The notes: generated by a model not told the origin, from the sequence alone. Counted from the first letter of the stretch, positions 36,000 to 52,315 are shown. The stretch is 64,000 nt of DNA from Burkholderia sp. HI2500 (GCF_002223055.1 NZ_NKFL01000007.1:496001-560000), one strand, 5' to 3'. Numbers and translations: made by a program.

Positions 36000-38224
36000 G
36001 GGCCGGGCTCCCGCGAACCGCGTGCGCGCCCCACGGCCGCGATGCGGTCGCGCACGTCGGCGTCGAACAGCGTGTCGATCGGGCGTGGCAGGCGCTGCCG
36101 CCAGTTCGGGTGCCCGCAGGGCGGCCCCGGCAGGTTCGGCTGCGTGTCCAGCGCCAGCAGGTCCTCGAGCGGCAGGATCGCGAGCGGCGACGGGCTGCGC
36201 GCGACGTACGCGAGTATCTCGGCGACCGGCGGCGCATCAGCCGGCGGGGCGGTGTCACCGGCCGGCGCGCAGCCTGCGTGCTGCAGCGCGCGCCACAGCG
36301 CCGCGCGTTCGGTGGCGCGTGCAGCATGCGCGGCGACGACGTCGGGGTCGACGGCGGGCGGCGGGGGGGCGGGGCCGGCTTCCGGGGGCGGCGTGGTGTC
36401 AGCGGTGTCGGGCGGGGCGGCGGCGCCGGGCACGGTCGTGTGCCGATCATCCGCGCTCGCTTCATCCGGCGGTGTGGGCGGCGCTGCGTCGCGCGCCTCC
36501 GCGTCGTCGGACTGCTGCGCCGCCTCGGCCGCGATTCGACGCCAGGCCAGATCGACCCCGCGCCACCAGCCGGCCACGGTCGGCAGATCGTGCGTCGACG
36601 GCATCGCGATCGCGTCGCGATCCCATGCGGACGGCGGCCGGAAGGCGCCGCCGGCGTCGCGCTCGAACCACAGCACGCGCATCCCGGCGATGCCCTGCGC
36701 GCCGAGCCGTTCGCGGAAGCCGGCCGGCACCGTGCCGAGATCCTCGCCGATCGCGAGCGCGCGATAACGGGCCGCCTCGAGCGCGACGAGCCGCACGAGA
36801 TCGTCGACCGGATAGCGCAGGTACGCGCCGTCGCGCGGCGAGCCGCCGTCCGGCACGATCCACATCCGCGCGAAGCCGAGCACGTGATCGATGCGGATGC
36901 CGCCCGCATGGGCGAACGCCGCGCGCAACAGCTCGACGAACGGCACGAAGCCTTCCGCCCGCAGCGCGGCGGGCGTCCAGGTCGTCACGCCCCACGCCTG
37001 GCCGGCCGCATTGAACAGGTCGGGCGGCGCCCCGAGCGACACGCCGCGCAGCAGCGTCGCGCCGTGCGCCCACGCGTCGCTGCCCGCGCGATCGGAGCCG
37101 ACCGCGAGATCGGCGATCAGCCCGGTGGCCATGCCCGCGCCGCGTGCCGCGTGCTGCGCGTCGCCGAGCGCGCGCGACGCGCACCATTGCAGGTACGTGT
37201 GGAACGCGACCGTGTCGGCATGGGCGTGCGCGAACGCATCGACTTCAGCCGATCCCGGTTCGCGCCACGGCGCCGGCCATTTCCGCCAGTCAAAGCCCGC
37301 CCCGTGCTCGAGGCAGAACGCCTGCAATGCGTCGAAGCGCGCGTGCGCCTCGAGCGCCGCACCGCCCGCGGCGCGAAACCGCTGGAAGGTGTCACGCGAC
37401 GGGTCGTCGCTGGTGCGCCATGCGTCGAAGCACGCACGCAGGCGCCGCAGTTTAAGCGGCAGCACGTGCGGCCAGTCGATCAGTGGTGCGTCGGCCACGG
37501 CGCCGGTTGCGTGAGGCACGGCAGCGGCGCCCGGCACCGCGTCGCAGTCGAGATACGCGACGTTGTGCCAGCGCCGCGACGACGGCGAATACGGGCTGTC
37601 GTGCGCGGGCAGCGCCGGAAAGCCGGCGTGGGTCGGGCTGATCGCCACCGCCTGCGCGCCGTGCCGCGCCGCATGCGCGGCCAGCCGCGCGAGCGCGGTG
37701 TAGTCGCCCGCGCCGTCGTCGCCGGCGCGGCGCAGGCTGTAGAGCTGCGCCGCGATGCCCCAGCGGCCGCCCGCATCCGCCGCGCGCGGGTCGACCGGTT
37801 GCGGGCGCGGCGGCGCGATCGTGAGCCCGATGCGCTGGTCGCCGACGTCGAGCGCGTGATAGCCGGGGATCGCGAGCGGCGGCAGCGTGCCGTGTTCGCC
37901 TTCGCCGCCGACGCGCCCGTCGACATGCCCGCCCGCTTCGAGCGTGATCCGGAAGCGCGCGCCGGGCGGCGCGATCGCGGCCGGCAGGGTCGGCGGCAGG
38001 CCCGCGTCGCCGGTGACGATGCGCGGGGCCGACGCGTTCTCGTCGGCGAGCGCGGCGGCGCTTTCCACCCGCTGGGCCGCCGTGCCGCACGGCCAGCCGA
38101 GCGCGTCGACGAGCGTGACGAGGGCGTCATCGTCCACCCGCCGCGCGATGCCGCCCGCATCGGTCCAGTCGGTTTCCAGGCCGGCCGTGCGCGCGAGTTC
38201 GGTGATCGACACGTCGGCCGTCAT
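35996..38224 (-). CDS. malQ: 4-alpha-glucanotransferase (amylomaltase) with internal insertion
   Basis: A 742-residue GH77 enzyme that disproportionates maltodextrins. Catalytic residues are Asp in IRIDHVLGF (about 444), Glu in AIGEDLG (about 491) and Asp in STHDLPT (about 543). A stretch of about 60 residues rich in Pro, Ala and Asp (about 567-630) interrupts the C-terminal part. An N-terminal extension precedes the barrel, as in the long E. coli-like MalQ form. Both ends overlap neighbours by ATGA. It would balance chain lengths between GlgX, GlgB and TreY. Confidence 0.93.
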   Translation of the reverse strand: MTADVSITELARTAGLETDWTDAGGIARRVDDDALVTLVDALGWPCGTAAQRVESAAALADENASAPRIVTGDAGLPPTLPAAIAPPGARFRITLEAGGHVDGRVGGEGEHGTLPPLAIPGYHALDVGDQRIGLTIAPPRPQPVDPRAADAGGRWGIAAQLYSLRRAGDDGAGDYTALARLAAHAARHGAQAVAISPTHAGFPALPAHDSPYSPSSRRWHNVAYLDCDAVPGAAAVPHATGAVADAPLIDWPHVLPLKLRRLRACFDAWRTSDDPSRDTFQRFRAAGGAALEAHARFDALQAFCLEHGAGFDWRKWPAPWREPGSAEVDAFAHAHADTVAFHTYLQWCASRALGDAQHAARGAGMATGLIADLAVGSDRAGSDAWAHGATLLRGVSLGAPPDLFNAAGQAWGVTTWTPAALRAEGFVPFVELLRAAFAHAGGIRIDHVLGFARMWIVPDGGSPRDGAYLRYPVDDLVRLVALEAARYRALAIGEDLGTVPAGFRERLGAQGIAGMRVLWFERDAGGAFRPPSAWDRDAIAMPSTHDLPTVAGWWRGVDLAWRRIAAEAAQQSDDAEARDAAPPTPPDEASADDRHTTVPGAAAPPDTADTTPPPEAGPAPPPPAVDPDVVAAHAARATERAALWRALQHAGCAPAGDTAPPADAPPVAEILAYVARSPSPLAILPLEDLLALDTQPNLPGPPCGHPNWRQRLPRPIDTLFDADVRDRIAAVGRARGSREPGP

Positions 38225-40092
38225 GATCGGCCCTGCCCGTTCATGCGGTGCTGCCGCGCATCTTGGTTGACCTCGCCGTCGCGCCACGCGATGCACGCGC
38301 GGGGCGGCAGCCGCAGGTCGCGCAACCGGTCGCGTGCGCGCGGCGGCGTCTCGAACACGATCTTGCCGACCGGCAGCGCGGGCAGCACCGCGTCGTGCGA
38401 GCCGAGGTTCAACGCGATCGTCAGCGTGCTGCCGTCGCCGAGGCGCCAGCGCGCCGCAAGCGCCTGCGGGTCGCCGTCGCCCGCGAGCAGGTCGACGCCG
38501 AGTGCGCTGGCGCCGGGCAGGTTCGGCGTCACGAGCGCCGCACGCACGGTCAGTGCGCTGCGGTAGAAGCGCCGCCAGGCGTCGGTGTCGGGCGTGGTTT
38601 CGTCGCTGCTGCCGTGCAGCGTCGAACGCACGAACGTCGCGACGTCGTTCGGATCGGGAATCGCGTCGCGATGCGCGGCGTCGGCGAACGCCGGAAAGGC
38701 CGCGAATTCGCGGCGCCGGCCCTCGCGCACCGCGTCGGCGAGCGCGCCACGATAGTCGGTGAAGAACTGGAACGGCTGCGTGCTGCCGTCTTCCTCGCCC
38801 ATGAACAGCAGCGGGATCGACGGCGCGAGCAGCAGCAGCGCGGTCGCCGCGCGCACCGCGTCTTCGTTCGCGAGCGTGCGCAGCCGTTCGCCGAATGCGC
38901 GGTTGCCGACCTGGTCGTGGTTCTGCAGGAACGCGACGAACGCGGTCGGCGGCAGGTGCGCGCTCGGTTCGCCGCGCGGGGCGCCGTCGTGCAGCGGCGA
39001 TGGTTCGCCCTGGTATGCGAAGCCTTCGCCGAGCGTGCGCGCGAGATGGCGCAGCGGCGCGTCGGCGTACGCGCGGTAGTAGCCGTCGCGCTCGCCGGTC
39101 AGCAGCACGTGCGCGCTGTTGTGGAAGTCGTCGTTCCATTGCGCGTCGAAACCGCCGGGCCCGAGCAGGCTCGCCGCATTGCGCTCGTTCTCGAGCACGA
39201 GGTGCACATGGCGCGTGTCGCCCGCGTACGCGCGCACGCGGCGCGCGAGTTCGCGCAGCCACGTGTCGTCGTCGATCGCGTGCGCGGCATCGATGCGCAG
39301 CCCGTCGAAACGGAATTCGTGGAGCCAGTACAGCGCGTTCTCGATGAAGAACGCGCTCGTCTGCTCCCGCGAAAAGTCGATCGCCGGCCCCCACGCGGTC
39401 TGACGGTCCGCGCGGAAGAACGCGGGCGCGTAGCGCGGCAGCAGGTTGCCTTGCGGGCCGAAGTGGTTGTAGACGACGTCGAGAAACACCTGCAGCCCGA
39501 GCCCGTGCGCGGCATCGACCAGCGCCTTCAGTTCCTCGGGCCGTCCGTACGACGGATCGGGCGCGAACGGCAGCACGCCGTCGTAACCCCAGTTGCGCGC
39601 GCCGGGAAACGTGTTGACGGGCATCAGCTCGATGGCGGTCACGCCGAGCGCGGCGATGTCCGGCAGCCGCCGCTCGACGCTCGCGTGGCCGCCGAATGCG
39701 CCGATGTGCAGTTCGTACAGCACCGTTTCGTGCCACGGGCGGCCGCGCCACGCGTCGTGGCGCCAGCGGTACGCAGCGGGATCGACGACCTGGCTCGGGC
39801 CATCCACGCCGCCGGGCTGGAAGCGCGACGCGGGATCGGGCACCGCGAGATCGCCGTCGAGCCGGTAGCGATACAGCGTACCGGGGCCGCACGGCACGAC
39901 GGCCTCGAACCAGCCTTCGCCCACCGCGGTCATCGGGACGGAGGGCCGGTTTTCGCCTTCGATCTCGACGGCGGCCGTGCGGCTCGCGGGCGCCCACAGC
40001 CGGAAGCGCGTGCGGTCGGCCTCGACGCAGGTCGCGCCGAACGACGTGTCGAACGCGTGCGAACCCGATGGACGGGCGGGGCGTGATCTCAT
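38221..40092 (-). CDS. treZ: Maltooligosyl trehalose trehalohydrolase
   Basis: A 623-residue GH13 enzyme that cuts trehalose from maltooligosyl trehalose. An N-terminal CBM48-like domain (RTRFRLWAPASRTAAVEIEG) precedes the barrel, with Asp in GLRIDAAHAI (about 265), Glu in VLENERN (about 299) and Asp in NHDQVGNR (about 391). It overlaps glgX upstream and malQ downstream by ATGA, a sign of tight co-translation. With TreY it makes trehalose from glucan independently of TreS. Confidence 0.95.
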   Translation of the reverse strand: MRSRPARPSGSHAFDTSFGATCVEADRTRFRLWAPASRTAAVEIEGENRPSVPMTAVGEGWFEAVVPCGPGTLYRYRLDGDLAVPDPASRFQPGGVDGPSQVVDPAAYRWRHDAWRGRPWHETVLYELHIGAFGGHASVERRLPDIAALGVTAIELMPVNTFPGARNWGYDGVLPFAPDPSYGRPEELKALVDAAHGLGLQVFLDVVYNHFGPQGNLLPRYAPAFFRADRQTAWGPAIDFSREQTSAFFIENALYWLHEFRFDGLRIDAAHAIDDDTWLRELARRVRAYAGDTRHVHLVLENERNAASLLGPGGFDAQWNDDFHNSAHVLLTGERDGYYRAYADAPLRHLARTLGEGFAYQGEPSPLHDGAPRGEPSAHLPPTAFVAFLQNHDQVGNRAFGERLRTLANEDAVRAATALLLLAPSIPLLFMGEEDGSTQPFQFFTDYRGALADAVREGRRREFAAFPAFADAAHRDAIPDPNDVATFVRSTLHGSSDETTPDTDAWRRFYRSALTVRAALVTPNLPGASALGVDLLAGDGDPQALAARWRLGDGSTLTIALNLGSHDAVLPALPVGKIVFETPPRARDRLRDLRLPPRACIAWRDGEVNQDARQHRMNGQGRS

Positions 40093-42215
40093 GTCGGGTC
40101 TCCCGGAGACAGGTCGGTCGGCACGGCGGCCACCGCGATCGCGGCCGCGTGCGCGGCGACGTCGAGGCCGTCGGCCGGCCACGAGCGCGGGCCGGCGTCC
40201 GGCGTGGCCGTGTCGACCAGCACGCGATAGTCGAGCGCCGGCGCGGGCGGCGCGAACACGACCGTCTCGGACGACGCGTTCAGCATCACGAGCAGCGCCT
40301 CGGTGCGCCCGGTGCGGCCCGTGCCGACGCGGCGCATCGTCAGCGCGCGGCGCTCGCGGTCCTGCCACGCGGGCACGGTCATCGCGTCGCCGTGCTCGTC
40401 GAACCAGCCGATCTCGGCCATGCCCGGCGCCGCTTCGCGGTCGCCCGACGGATAGCGCGGCGCGGACATCACCGGATACATGCGCCGCAGCGCGGCAAGC
40501 CGCGATACGAAGCGCATCAGCGTCACGGCTTCGTCGCCGCGCGCCAGCTCCCAGTCGAGCCACGACAGCTCGTTGTCCTGGCAGTACGCGTTGTTGTTGC
40601 CGTGCTGCGTGCGGCCGAACTCGTCTCCGGCCACCAGCATCGGCGTGCCGAGCGCGGTAAACAGCGTCGCGAGCATCGAGCGCGCGACCCGCGCACGTAC
40701 CGCGCGGATCGCCGGGTCGTCGGTCGGCCCCTCGACGCCCCAGTTCGCGGTGCAGTTGTCGTCGCGGCCGTCGCGGTTGTCCTCACCGTTCGCGTCGTTG
40801 TGTTTCGTCGAATACGACACGAGATCGGCGAGCGTGAAGCCGTCGTGCGCGGTGACGAAGTTGACCGACGCCCACGTATGGCGCCGCTGGTGGTTGAACA
40901 GGTCGGCCGACCCCGCGAGCCGCGCGGCGAGTTCCGGCCGCTGGCCCGGGTCGCCGCGCCAGAAGCGCCGCACCGTGTCGCGAAAGCGGTCGTTCCATTC
41001 GGCGAAACCGGGCGGGTGGCGGCCCAACTGGTAGCCGCCGGGGCCGAGATCCCATGGCTCGGTGATCAGCTTGCGCTGCGCGAGCACCGGGTCCTGCCGC
41101 AGCGCGTCGAAGAACCCCGCGCCCGGATCGAAGCCGTGTTCCTCGCGACCGAGCGTCACGCCGAGGTCGAAACGGAAGCCGTCGATGTTGAACGCGGTGG
41201 CCCAGTAGCGCAGCGAATCCATCACCATCTGCACGACGCGCGGATGCGACAGGTTCAGCGTGTTGCCGCAGCCGGTCTCGTCGACATGAAAGCGGCGGTC
41301 GTCCGGCCTCAGCCGGTAGTAGCTCGCGTTGTCGAGGCCGCGCCACGACAGCGTCGGGCCGAGCTCGTTGCCCTCGCAGGTATGGTTGTAGACGACGTCG
41401 AGCACGACCTCGATGCCGGCCGCATGCAGCTGGCGGATCGCGATGCGCATCTCGTCGAGCCGCCGCGTCGCGAGATACGCGGGCTCCGGCGCGAAGAACG
41501 CGGCCGTGTCGTAGCCCCAGTAGTTGCGCAGCCCGCGGTTCACGAGCGCGCGCTGCTGCAGGAACGCATGGACGGGCAGCAGCTCGACCGTCGTCACGCC
41601 GATCGACAGCAGGTGATCGATGAACGCCGGATGCGCGAACGCCGCGAACGTGCCGCGCTCGGGCGGGCGCAACCCGGCACGCCGCATCGACGCGCCGCGC
41701 ACGTGGGTCTCGTAGATCACCGTGTTGCGCCACGACACGCGCGGGCGCCGGTCGGTGCTCCAGTCGAACGCCTCGTCGACCACTACGCACTTCGGCATCG
41801 CGGGCGCCGAGTCGCGCCGGTCCATCGACAGGTCCGCGCGGTTCGAATGCAGGCGATAGCCGAACAGCGCGTCCGACCAGCGGAACTGGCCGACCAGCTT
41901 GCGCGCGTACGGGTCGAGCAGCAGCTTGGTCGGGTTGAAGCGATGGCCGTGCTGCGGCTGGTACGGGCCATCCGCGCGAAACCCGTACACGGTGCCCGGA
42001 TGCGCGTTGGGCAGGTAGCCGTGCCAGATCTCGTCGGTGCATTCGGGCAGGTCGAGGCGCGCCAGCTCCTTGCGGCCGGTCGGATCGAACACGCACAGCT
42101 GGATGCGGTGCGCGTGCGCGGAAAACACCGCGAAGTTGGTCCCGAGGCCGTCCCAGGTCGCGCCGAGCGGATAGCTGCGGCCGGATTCGAGACGGGCGGG
42201 CAGGGCGGTCGGCAT
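40089..42215 (-). CDS. glgX: Glycogen debranching enzyme
   Basis: A 708-residue isoamylase-type GH13 protein that removes alpha-1,6 side chains from glycogen. The CBM48-like N-terminus (SYPLGATWDGLGTNFAVFSAHA) and NPTKLLLDPYAR motif are typical, with Asp in GFRFDLGVTLGRE (about 348), Glu in LITEPWD (about 384) and Asp in TAHDGFTLADLV (about 455). GGAG nine bases upstream supports the ATG used. It sits 32 bases after glgB, the widest internal gap of the operon, and frees linear chains for TreY and MalQ. Confidence 0.95.
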   Translation of the reverse strand: MPTALPARLESGRSYPLGATWDGLGTNFAVFSAHAHRIQLCVFDPTGRKELARLDLPECTDEIWHGYLPNAHPGTVYGFRADGPYQPQHGHRFNPTKLLLDPYARKLVGQFRWSDALFGYRLHSNRADLSMDRRDSAPAMPKCVVVDEAFDWSTDRRPRVSWRNTVIYETHVRGASMRRAGLRPPERGTFAAFAHPAFIDHLLSIGVTTVELLPVHAFLQQRALVNRGLRNYWGYDTAAFFAPEPAYLATRRLDEMRIAIRQLHAAGIEVVLDVVYNHTCEGNELGPTLSWRGLDNASYYRLRPDDRRFHVDETGCGNTLNLSHPRVVQMVMDSLRYWATAFNIDGFRFDLGVTLGREEHGFDPGAGFFDALRQDPVLAQRKLITEPWDLGPGGYQLGRHPPGFAEWNDRFRDTVRRFWRGDPGQRPELAARLAGSADLFNHQRRHTWASVNFVTAHDGFTLADLVSYSTKHNDANGEDNRDGRDDNCTANWGVEGPTDDPAIRAVRARVARSMLATLFTALGTPMLVAGDEFGRTQHGNNNAYCQDNELSWLDWELARGDEAVTLMRFVSRLAALRRMYPVMSAPRYPSGDREAAPGMAEIGWFDEHGDAMTVPAWQDRERRALTMRRVGTGRTGRTEALLVMLNASSETVVFAPPAPALDYRVLVDTATPDAGPRSWPADGLDVAAHAAAIAVAAVPTDLSPGDPT

Positions 42216-42247
42216 GGGGCGGATCTCCGTGTCCAGGGTGCGGGAAA

Positions 42248-47864
<5,617 letters not shown>

Positions 47865-47868
<4 letters not shown>

Positions 47869-50800
47869 CCGTGGGCTCCCGAGGAGGGCCGGGCGTCGCC
47901 CGGTTCGCGCGCCGCCGCCCGCGCGGCGCCTGGAGACGGCGTGAGCCGCCAGATCGCATACGGGCGCACATGCGGATCGAGCGAGACGTACTGGCGATGC
48001 CCGCGCCAGGTTTCCGCATGCGTGGCGTCCTGTTCGAGCGCGTCGAGCGGTTCGCCGTCGACGAGCCCCAGGCCGCGCCACAGCGACGCATCGAGCGTGA
48101 AGTTCGTGACCTGCGGATGCCACGGATCGGTGCTGATCGCGACGACCACCACGCTGTCGAACGCCGGCGTCGCCTTCACGAACACGAGCACCGCGTCGTT
48201 GTCCGCGTCGGCGAACGTGAGGCCGAGATGGGTCTGCAGCGCCGGGTGCGCGCGCCGCGCGCGGTTCAGCCGCGCGACCTCGGCGCCGATATGCGCGGCC
48301 TTGCTCCAGTCGCGCGCACGCAGCTCGTACTTCTCCGCGTCCGCGTATTCCTCGCTGTCGGGCAGCGGCGCCGATTCGCCGAGCTCGAAGCCCGAGTACA
48401 GGCCCCACGAGCCGGCCAGCGTCGCCGCGAGCGCCGCGCGGATCACGAACTGCGTGCGCGGCGCGTTCTGCAGGTGGCGCGGGTTGATGTCGGGCGTGTT
48501 GACGAAGAAGTTCGGCCGGAAGAACTCGCGCGCCGGGCCGGTCGTCAGCTCGGTCAGGTAGTCGATGAATTCGCGCTTCGACTCGCGCCACGTGAAGTAC
48601 GTGTACGACTGCGAGAAGCCGACTTTCGCGAGCCGATACATCATGGCCGGCCGCGTGAACGCTTCGGACAGGAACACCACGTCCGGATGCCGGCCGCGCA
48701 CGTCGTCGATCATCCACGCCCAGAACGGCAGCGGCTTCGTGTGCGGGTTGTCGACGCGGAAGATCCGCACGCCCGCGTCGACCCAGAACAGTACCGCGTC
48801 GCGCAGCGCGAGCCACAGGTCGGGCAGCGCGTCCGGCGCGTAGAAATCGGGGTTGACGATGTCCTGGTAGCGCTTCGGCGGATTCTCCGCGAAGCGCAGC
48901 GAGCCGTCGGGCCGCCACGCGAACCAGCCCGGATGCGCGGCGAGCCACGGATGGTCGGGCGAGCACTGGATCGCGAAATCGAGCGCGATCTCGAGCCCGT
49001 GGCCGCGCGCGGCATCGACCAGCGCGCGGAACGAGTCGAGCGTGCCGAGCTGCGGATGCACGGCCGTGTGGCCGCCGTCCGGCGAGCCGATCGCGTAAGG
49101 GCTGCCGACGTCGTCGGGGCCGGCCTTCAGGCTGTTGTTGCGGCCCTTGCGCGCGGTCGTGCCGATCGGGTGGATCGGCGGGAAATACAGCACGTCGAAA
49201 CCCATGTCGCGGATGCGCGGCAGGTGCGCGATCACGTCGTCGAACGTGCCGTGCCGGTGCGGATCGTCGCTCGCCGAGCGCGGAAACATCTCGTACCAGC
49301 TGGAGAAGCGCGCCGCGCGGCGCTCGACGTCGACCGGGAAGGTCGTCGTGTCGTGCGTGACGAACGGGCGGTAGCGCAGCGCCGCGAACGCGTCGGCGAG
49401 CGGCGCCGCGCCGAGCTGCGCGAGCCGCGCGTCGAACGGCGCATCGTTGAATTCGGCGACGAGTCGTTTCATCTGCGTGAGCGCGCGCGTATCGCGCGGA
49501 TCGGCGAGCTTGAGCGCGGTCGCGAGCAGCAGCTGCGCTTCGCGCAGTTCGAGCGTCACGTCCTGGCCGGCCGCGTGTTTCTTCGCGACATCGTGGACGA
49601 GCGAGGCCCAGTCGTCGCGCCAGGCAATCACGCGAAATTCATGGCGGCCGAGCCTGTCGAGCGCGACGCGGGCGTGCCAGCCGTCGTTCGGTTCGGCTTC
49701 GAACGGGATTTCGCGCCAGTCGTCGTCGCCGGCGGCGCGCCACTGCAGCGCGGCCGCGAGATGCGCGTGCCCGTCGGTGAAGATCGATGCGTGGACGACG
49801 AGCGTCTCGCCGATCACGCGCTTGACCGCGAAGCGGCCGCCGTCGACCGACGGCTCGACGCGCTCGATCGCGATCCGTTCGGCCGCGAGCGCCGCGGACA
49901 GCGCACCGCGCTCGTGTGCGGCGTCGTGGCGGGTCGTGACGGGCGGCGCCCGCCACGCATGCAGCAGCGCGTACGCGCCGGGGTCGAGCGTGAACGGTTC
50001 GAGCGCGGCCGGCGGGTGGGTTTGCGTGCCGCCGTGCGTGGCGACATGCGTGAATCCGCCCGGCACGCCGGGCAGGATCGTCGCGGGGTCGACCGTCACC
50101 GCTGCGTCGAGCTCGGGATTCAACGCGATCAGCAGCGCCGCTTCGTCGTGTTCGAGCGACGGCCCGGTGCCGCGCAGCAACGCGGTCGCCGGTGCGCCGG
50201 GTGCGCTCAACTGCACGATTTCGCCGCGTGCGGCCGCCACAGGCGTGGCGCGGCGCCACGCGTTCGCGTCGGCGATCGTGCCCGACAGGTCGAAGCGCGC
50301 GCGCTCGAACGCGGCGCGGTAGCGCGCCGCATCGGCGTCGCGCGCCATCAGCGGCACCGTGACGCCGCGCTCGAAGCCCATCGGCACGAGCCAGCCGGTG
50401 CCGACGGCGGCAGCGGTCCACAATGCGCGGCGATAGGCGCGCACGACGAGCTCATCCGGCGCGCCGGGCCAGTCGTCGGCGAGGCGTGTGCCGTCGAACG
50501 CGTCGGGAAACGCGATCGGCGCGCCGATGCGCCGCAGCAGCCGGTGTTCGTCGACGAACCACGGCGCGCGCAGATCCCACCAGCGCACCGATGAAAACAC
50601 CGCGTCGAACCCGGCGCCTTCGAGCTGCGCCAGCGCGTCGCGCGCATGGCCGGGCACGCCGGCGAGCACCGCGGCGTCCGGGCGCGTACGGCGCAGCGCC
50701 GCGCGCCAGCCGGGCCACCAGTCGGCCGGCAAATGATGCGGCGCGTCGATCAGGAAGCCGGCCGCGCCCGCATCGGCGAACGCGGCGAGGTGCTGGCACC

Positions 50801-51257
50801 ACCACGCGGACAGCGCGTCGCGCGCGGCTTCATCGCCGAGGTTCGCGTGGGCGACATCCAGCGCGTGCGCGGTGCCGCGTGGATCGATCAGCGCGTCGTC
50901 GTGCGTGTGCTCGACGTACCAGTCCGGATGCTCGGCACGCAGCGGGTTTTCGCGCGCGACCCGATCCGGCACGACTTCGAGCAGCAGGCGCAGCCCGTGG
51001 CCGTGTGCGAGCTGGGCGAGCCGCGAGAAGGTTTCGAGCGCGCTCGCGCGGGTCGCGAACGCTTGGGACGGCCGCCGGAAATCGGCCACGTGGCGCGGAA
51101 AGCCGGCGACGCTCGCGGCCCAGAACGCGCCGACGAGCACATGATCGAAGCCCATGCCGGCGACATGCGCGAACGTCTGCGGCCATGCGTCGAGCGGTCC
51201 GACGAGGCGGGCGTCGCAGAAGTAGAGGTGCGGAGAAAAGGGCGGCGTGGAGTCCAT
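47865..51257 (-). CDS. glgE: GlgE maltosyltransferase with N-terminal degenerate GH13 domain
   Basis: A 1130-residue protein. The C-terminal 680 residues are GlgE, which adds maltose from maltose-1-phosphate to alpha-1,4-glucan: Asp in [14 protein letters not shown] (about 834), Glu in FLSEAFTRP (about 864) and Asp in NTPDIN (about 922). Typical GlgE is about 660-700 residues. The first 440 or so residues form a second GH13-like barrel in which the nucleophile motif reads [10 protein letters not shown] without the usual Arg, and the acid/base Glu is missing (VLAGVPG), so it is probably non-catalytic. The ATG at 51257 gives a natural start though its ribosome site is weak. It is the first of seven operon genes, behind an exact sigma54 core. 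Confidence 0.93.
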
Positions 51258-51296
51258 GGCGCGGGCGTACGGGCGGCAGTCAATGACGCCGGTTCG

Positions 51297-51313
51297 CCGC
51301 AACGCGCGTGCCT
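51297..51313 (-). promoter_or_regulatory. Sigma54 promoter of the trehalose/alpha-glucan operon
   Basis: On the minus strand GGCACG-CGCG-TTGC is an exact -24/-12 core. Transcription would start about 30 bases before glgE and cover about 18 kb to treY. Confidence 0.8.
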
Positions 51314-51404
51314 GCCGGGTGGTTTCCCGTGGGGCAAGGGCGGGTGGGAGATCCGCGGCGGCGGGGACTGTCGTTTTTACATGACCGCTGGGTACTGCAT
51401 GCAC

Positions 51405-51893
51405 TTACATGCGCGGCACCGAGCGGATATCCGTGCTGTCGCCCGTGGCACGATCGTCATCGGCTTCGGGAAGCGGCACGCCGGGGTCGCAGCGCACCAC
51501 CGTACCGTGTTCGATCCGGTGCGGGAACGGCGGCGGTGCATCGATTTCGTCGCCAAAGCGTGCGCGCACGAACGCCCGCAGCAGGGCCACACGCGCATCG
51601 CGCCCGTGCGCGCCGCAGGTGCACGGGCCGTCGACGAAGGTCGCGTCGCATTCGACGTCGTCGCCGTGCCGTGCGATTCGAAGATCGTCGACACGGTCGA
51701 GCACCGCGCCCGCATCGGACCACGACGTCGACGGCACGAAACACGTGTCGAGCCGCCTGAGTGCGTCGCATGCAGCCGTCACGACCAGGTGCGGTGCGAC
51801 GGCGGTGAAACGCAGCGTGTCGTCGTCGTCGGCGCACAGCGCGCGTGCACACCAGTAGTCGAGATCGTTTCCGTCGAGTGTGTCGGTTCGCAT
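51405..51893 (-). CDS. Hypothetical protein, weakly DUF2591-like N-terminus
   Basis: A 162-residue acidic protein. The opening (TLDGNDLDYWCARALCADD) weakly recalls the DUF2591 family of phage-type proteins, but this is only a resemblance. It has ten or so His/Cys residues, including CTCGAHG, that might bind metal. CGGAG precedes the ATG, and an exact sigma54 core lies about 40 bases upstream. It ends 148 bases before glgE and could be co-transcribed with it as well. Confidence 0.65.
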   Translation of the reverse strand: MRTDTLDGNDLDYWCARALCADDDDTLRFTAVAPHLVVTAACDALRRLDTCFVPSTSWSDAGAVLDRVDDLRIARHGDDVECDATFVDGPCTCGAHGRDARVALLRAFVRARFGDEIDAPPPFPHRIEHGTVVRCDPGVPLPEADDDRATGDSTDIRSVPRM

Positions 51894-51926
51894 GGGCCGG
51901 CTCCGTCCGATCAAAACGGGCTCACC

Positions 51927-51943
51927 GCGCAAGCGACGTGCCC
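51927..51943 (-). promoter_or_regulatory. Sigma54 promoter of the 51893 gene
   Basis: On the minus strand GGCACG-TCGC-TTGC is an exact -24/-12 core about 40 bases before the start codon. Confidence 0.78.
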
Positions 51944-51973
51944 GCTGCGGGGCGTCGCGCGCGTCCGGCACGA

Positions 51974-52315
51974 TCACCATGCGTCGATGTCCCGGTTGCT
52001 GTCGATTCGCTGCAGCAGCACGTCGCAACGTTCGCGCAGCGCGTTCAGTTCCGGTGAATCGGCGTCGAGCCGCACCCGTTCGCCGCTGTCGGGATCGCGG
52101 TTCGCGATCGCGATGTCGTAGATCCCTTGCGCGATCGTCGCGGACGCGTCCGCGATCCTGGCCCGCGCAAGCCATCCGCATTCGGCGTGATGGCACGCGA
52201 GCCACATCCGCTGCACGTCGACGAGCTGACCGGTCGTGAGCCATGCGCCGGACCGCATGCGCGCGGCCAGCTGGCTCGTCACGAGATAGGAGAGCAGATC
52301 GGTCGTTTGATTCAC
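51974..52315 (-). CDS. Hypothetical protein
   Basis: A 113-residue, mostly helical soluble protein (NQTTDLLSYLVTSQLAARMRSG...). The GTG start is chosen because AAGGAG sits seven bases upstream. It is followed 80 bases later by the 51893 gene, and preceded by an exact sigma54 core about 160 bases away. No domain recognised. Confidence 0.65.
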   Translation of the reverse strand: MNQTTDLLSYLVTSQLAARMRSGAWLTTGQLVDVQRMWLACHHAECGWLARARIADASATIAQGIYDIAIANRDPDSGERVRLDADSPELNALRERCDVLLQRIDSNRDIDAW

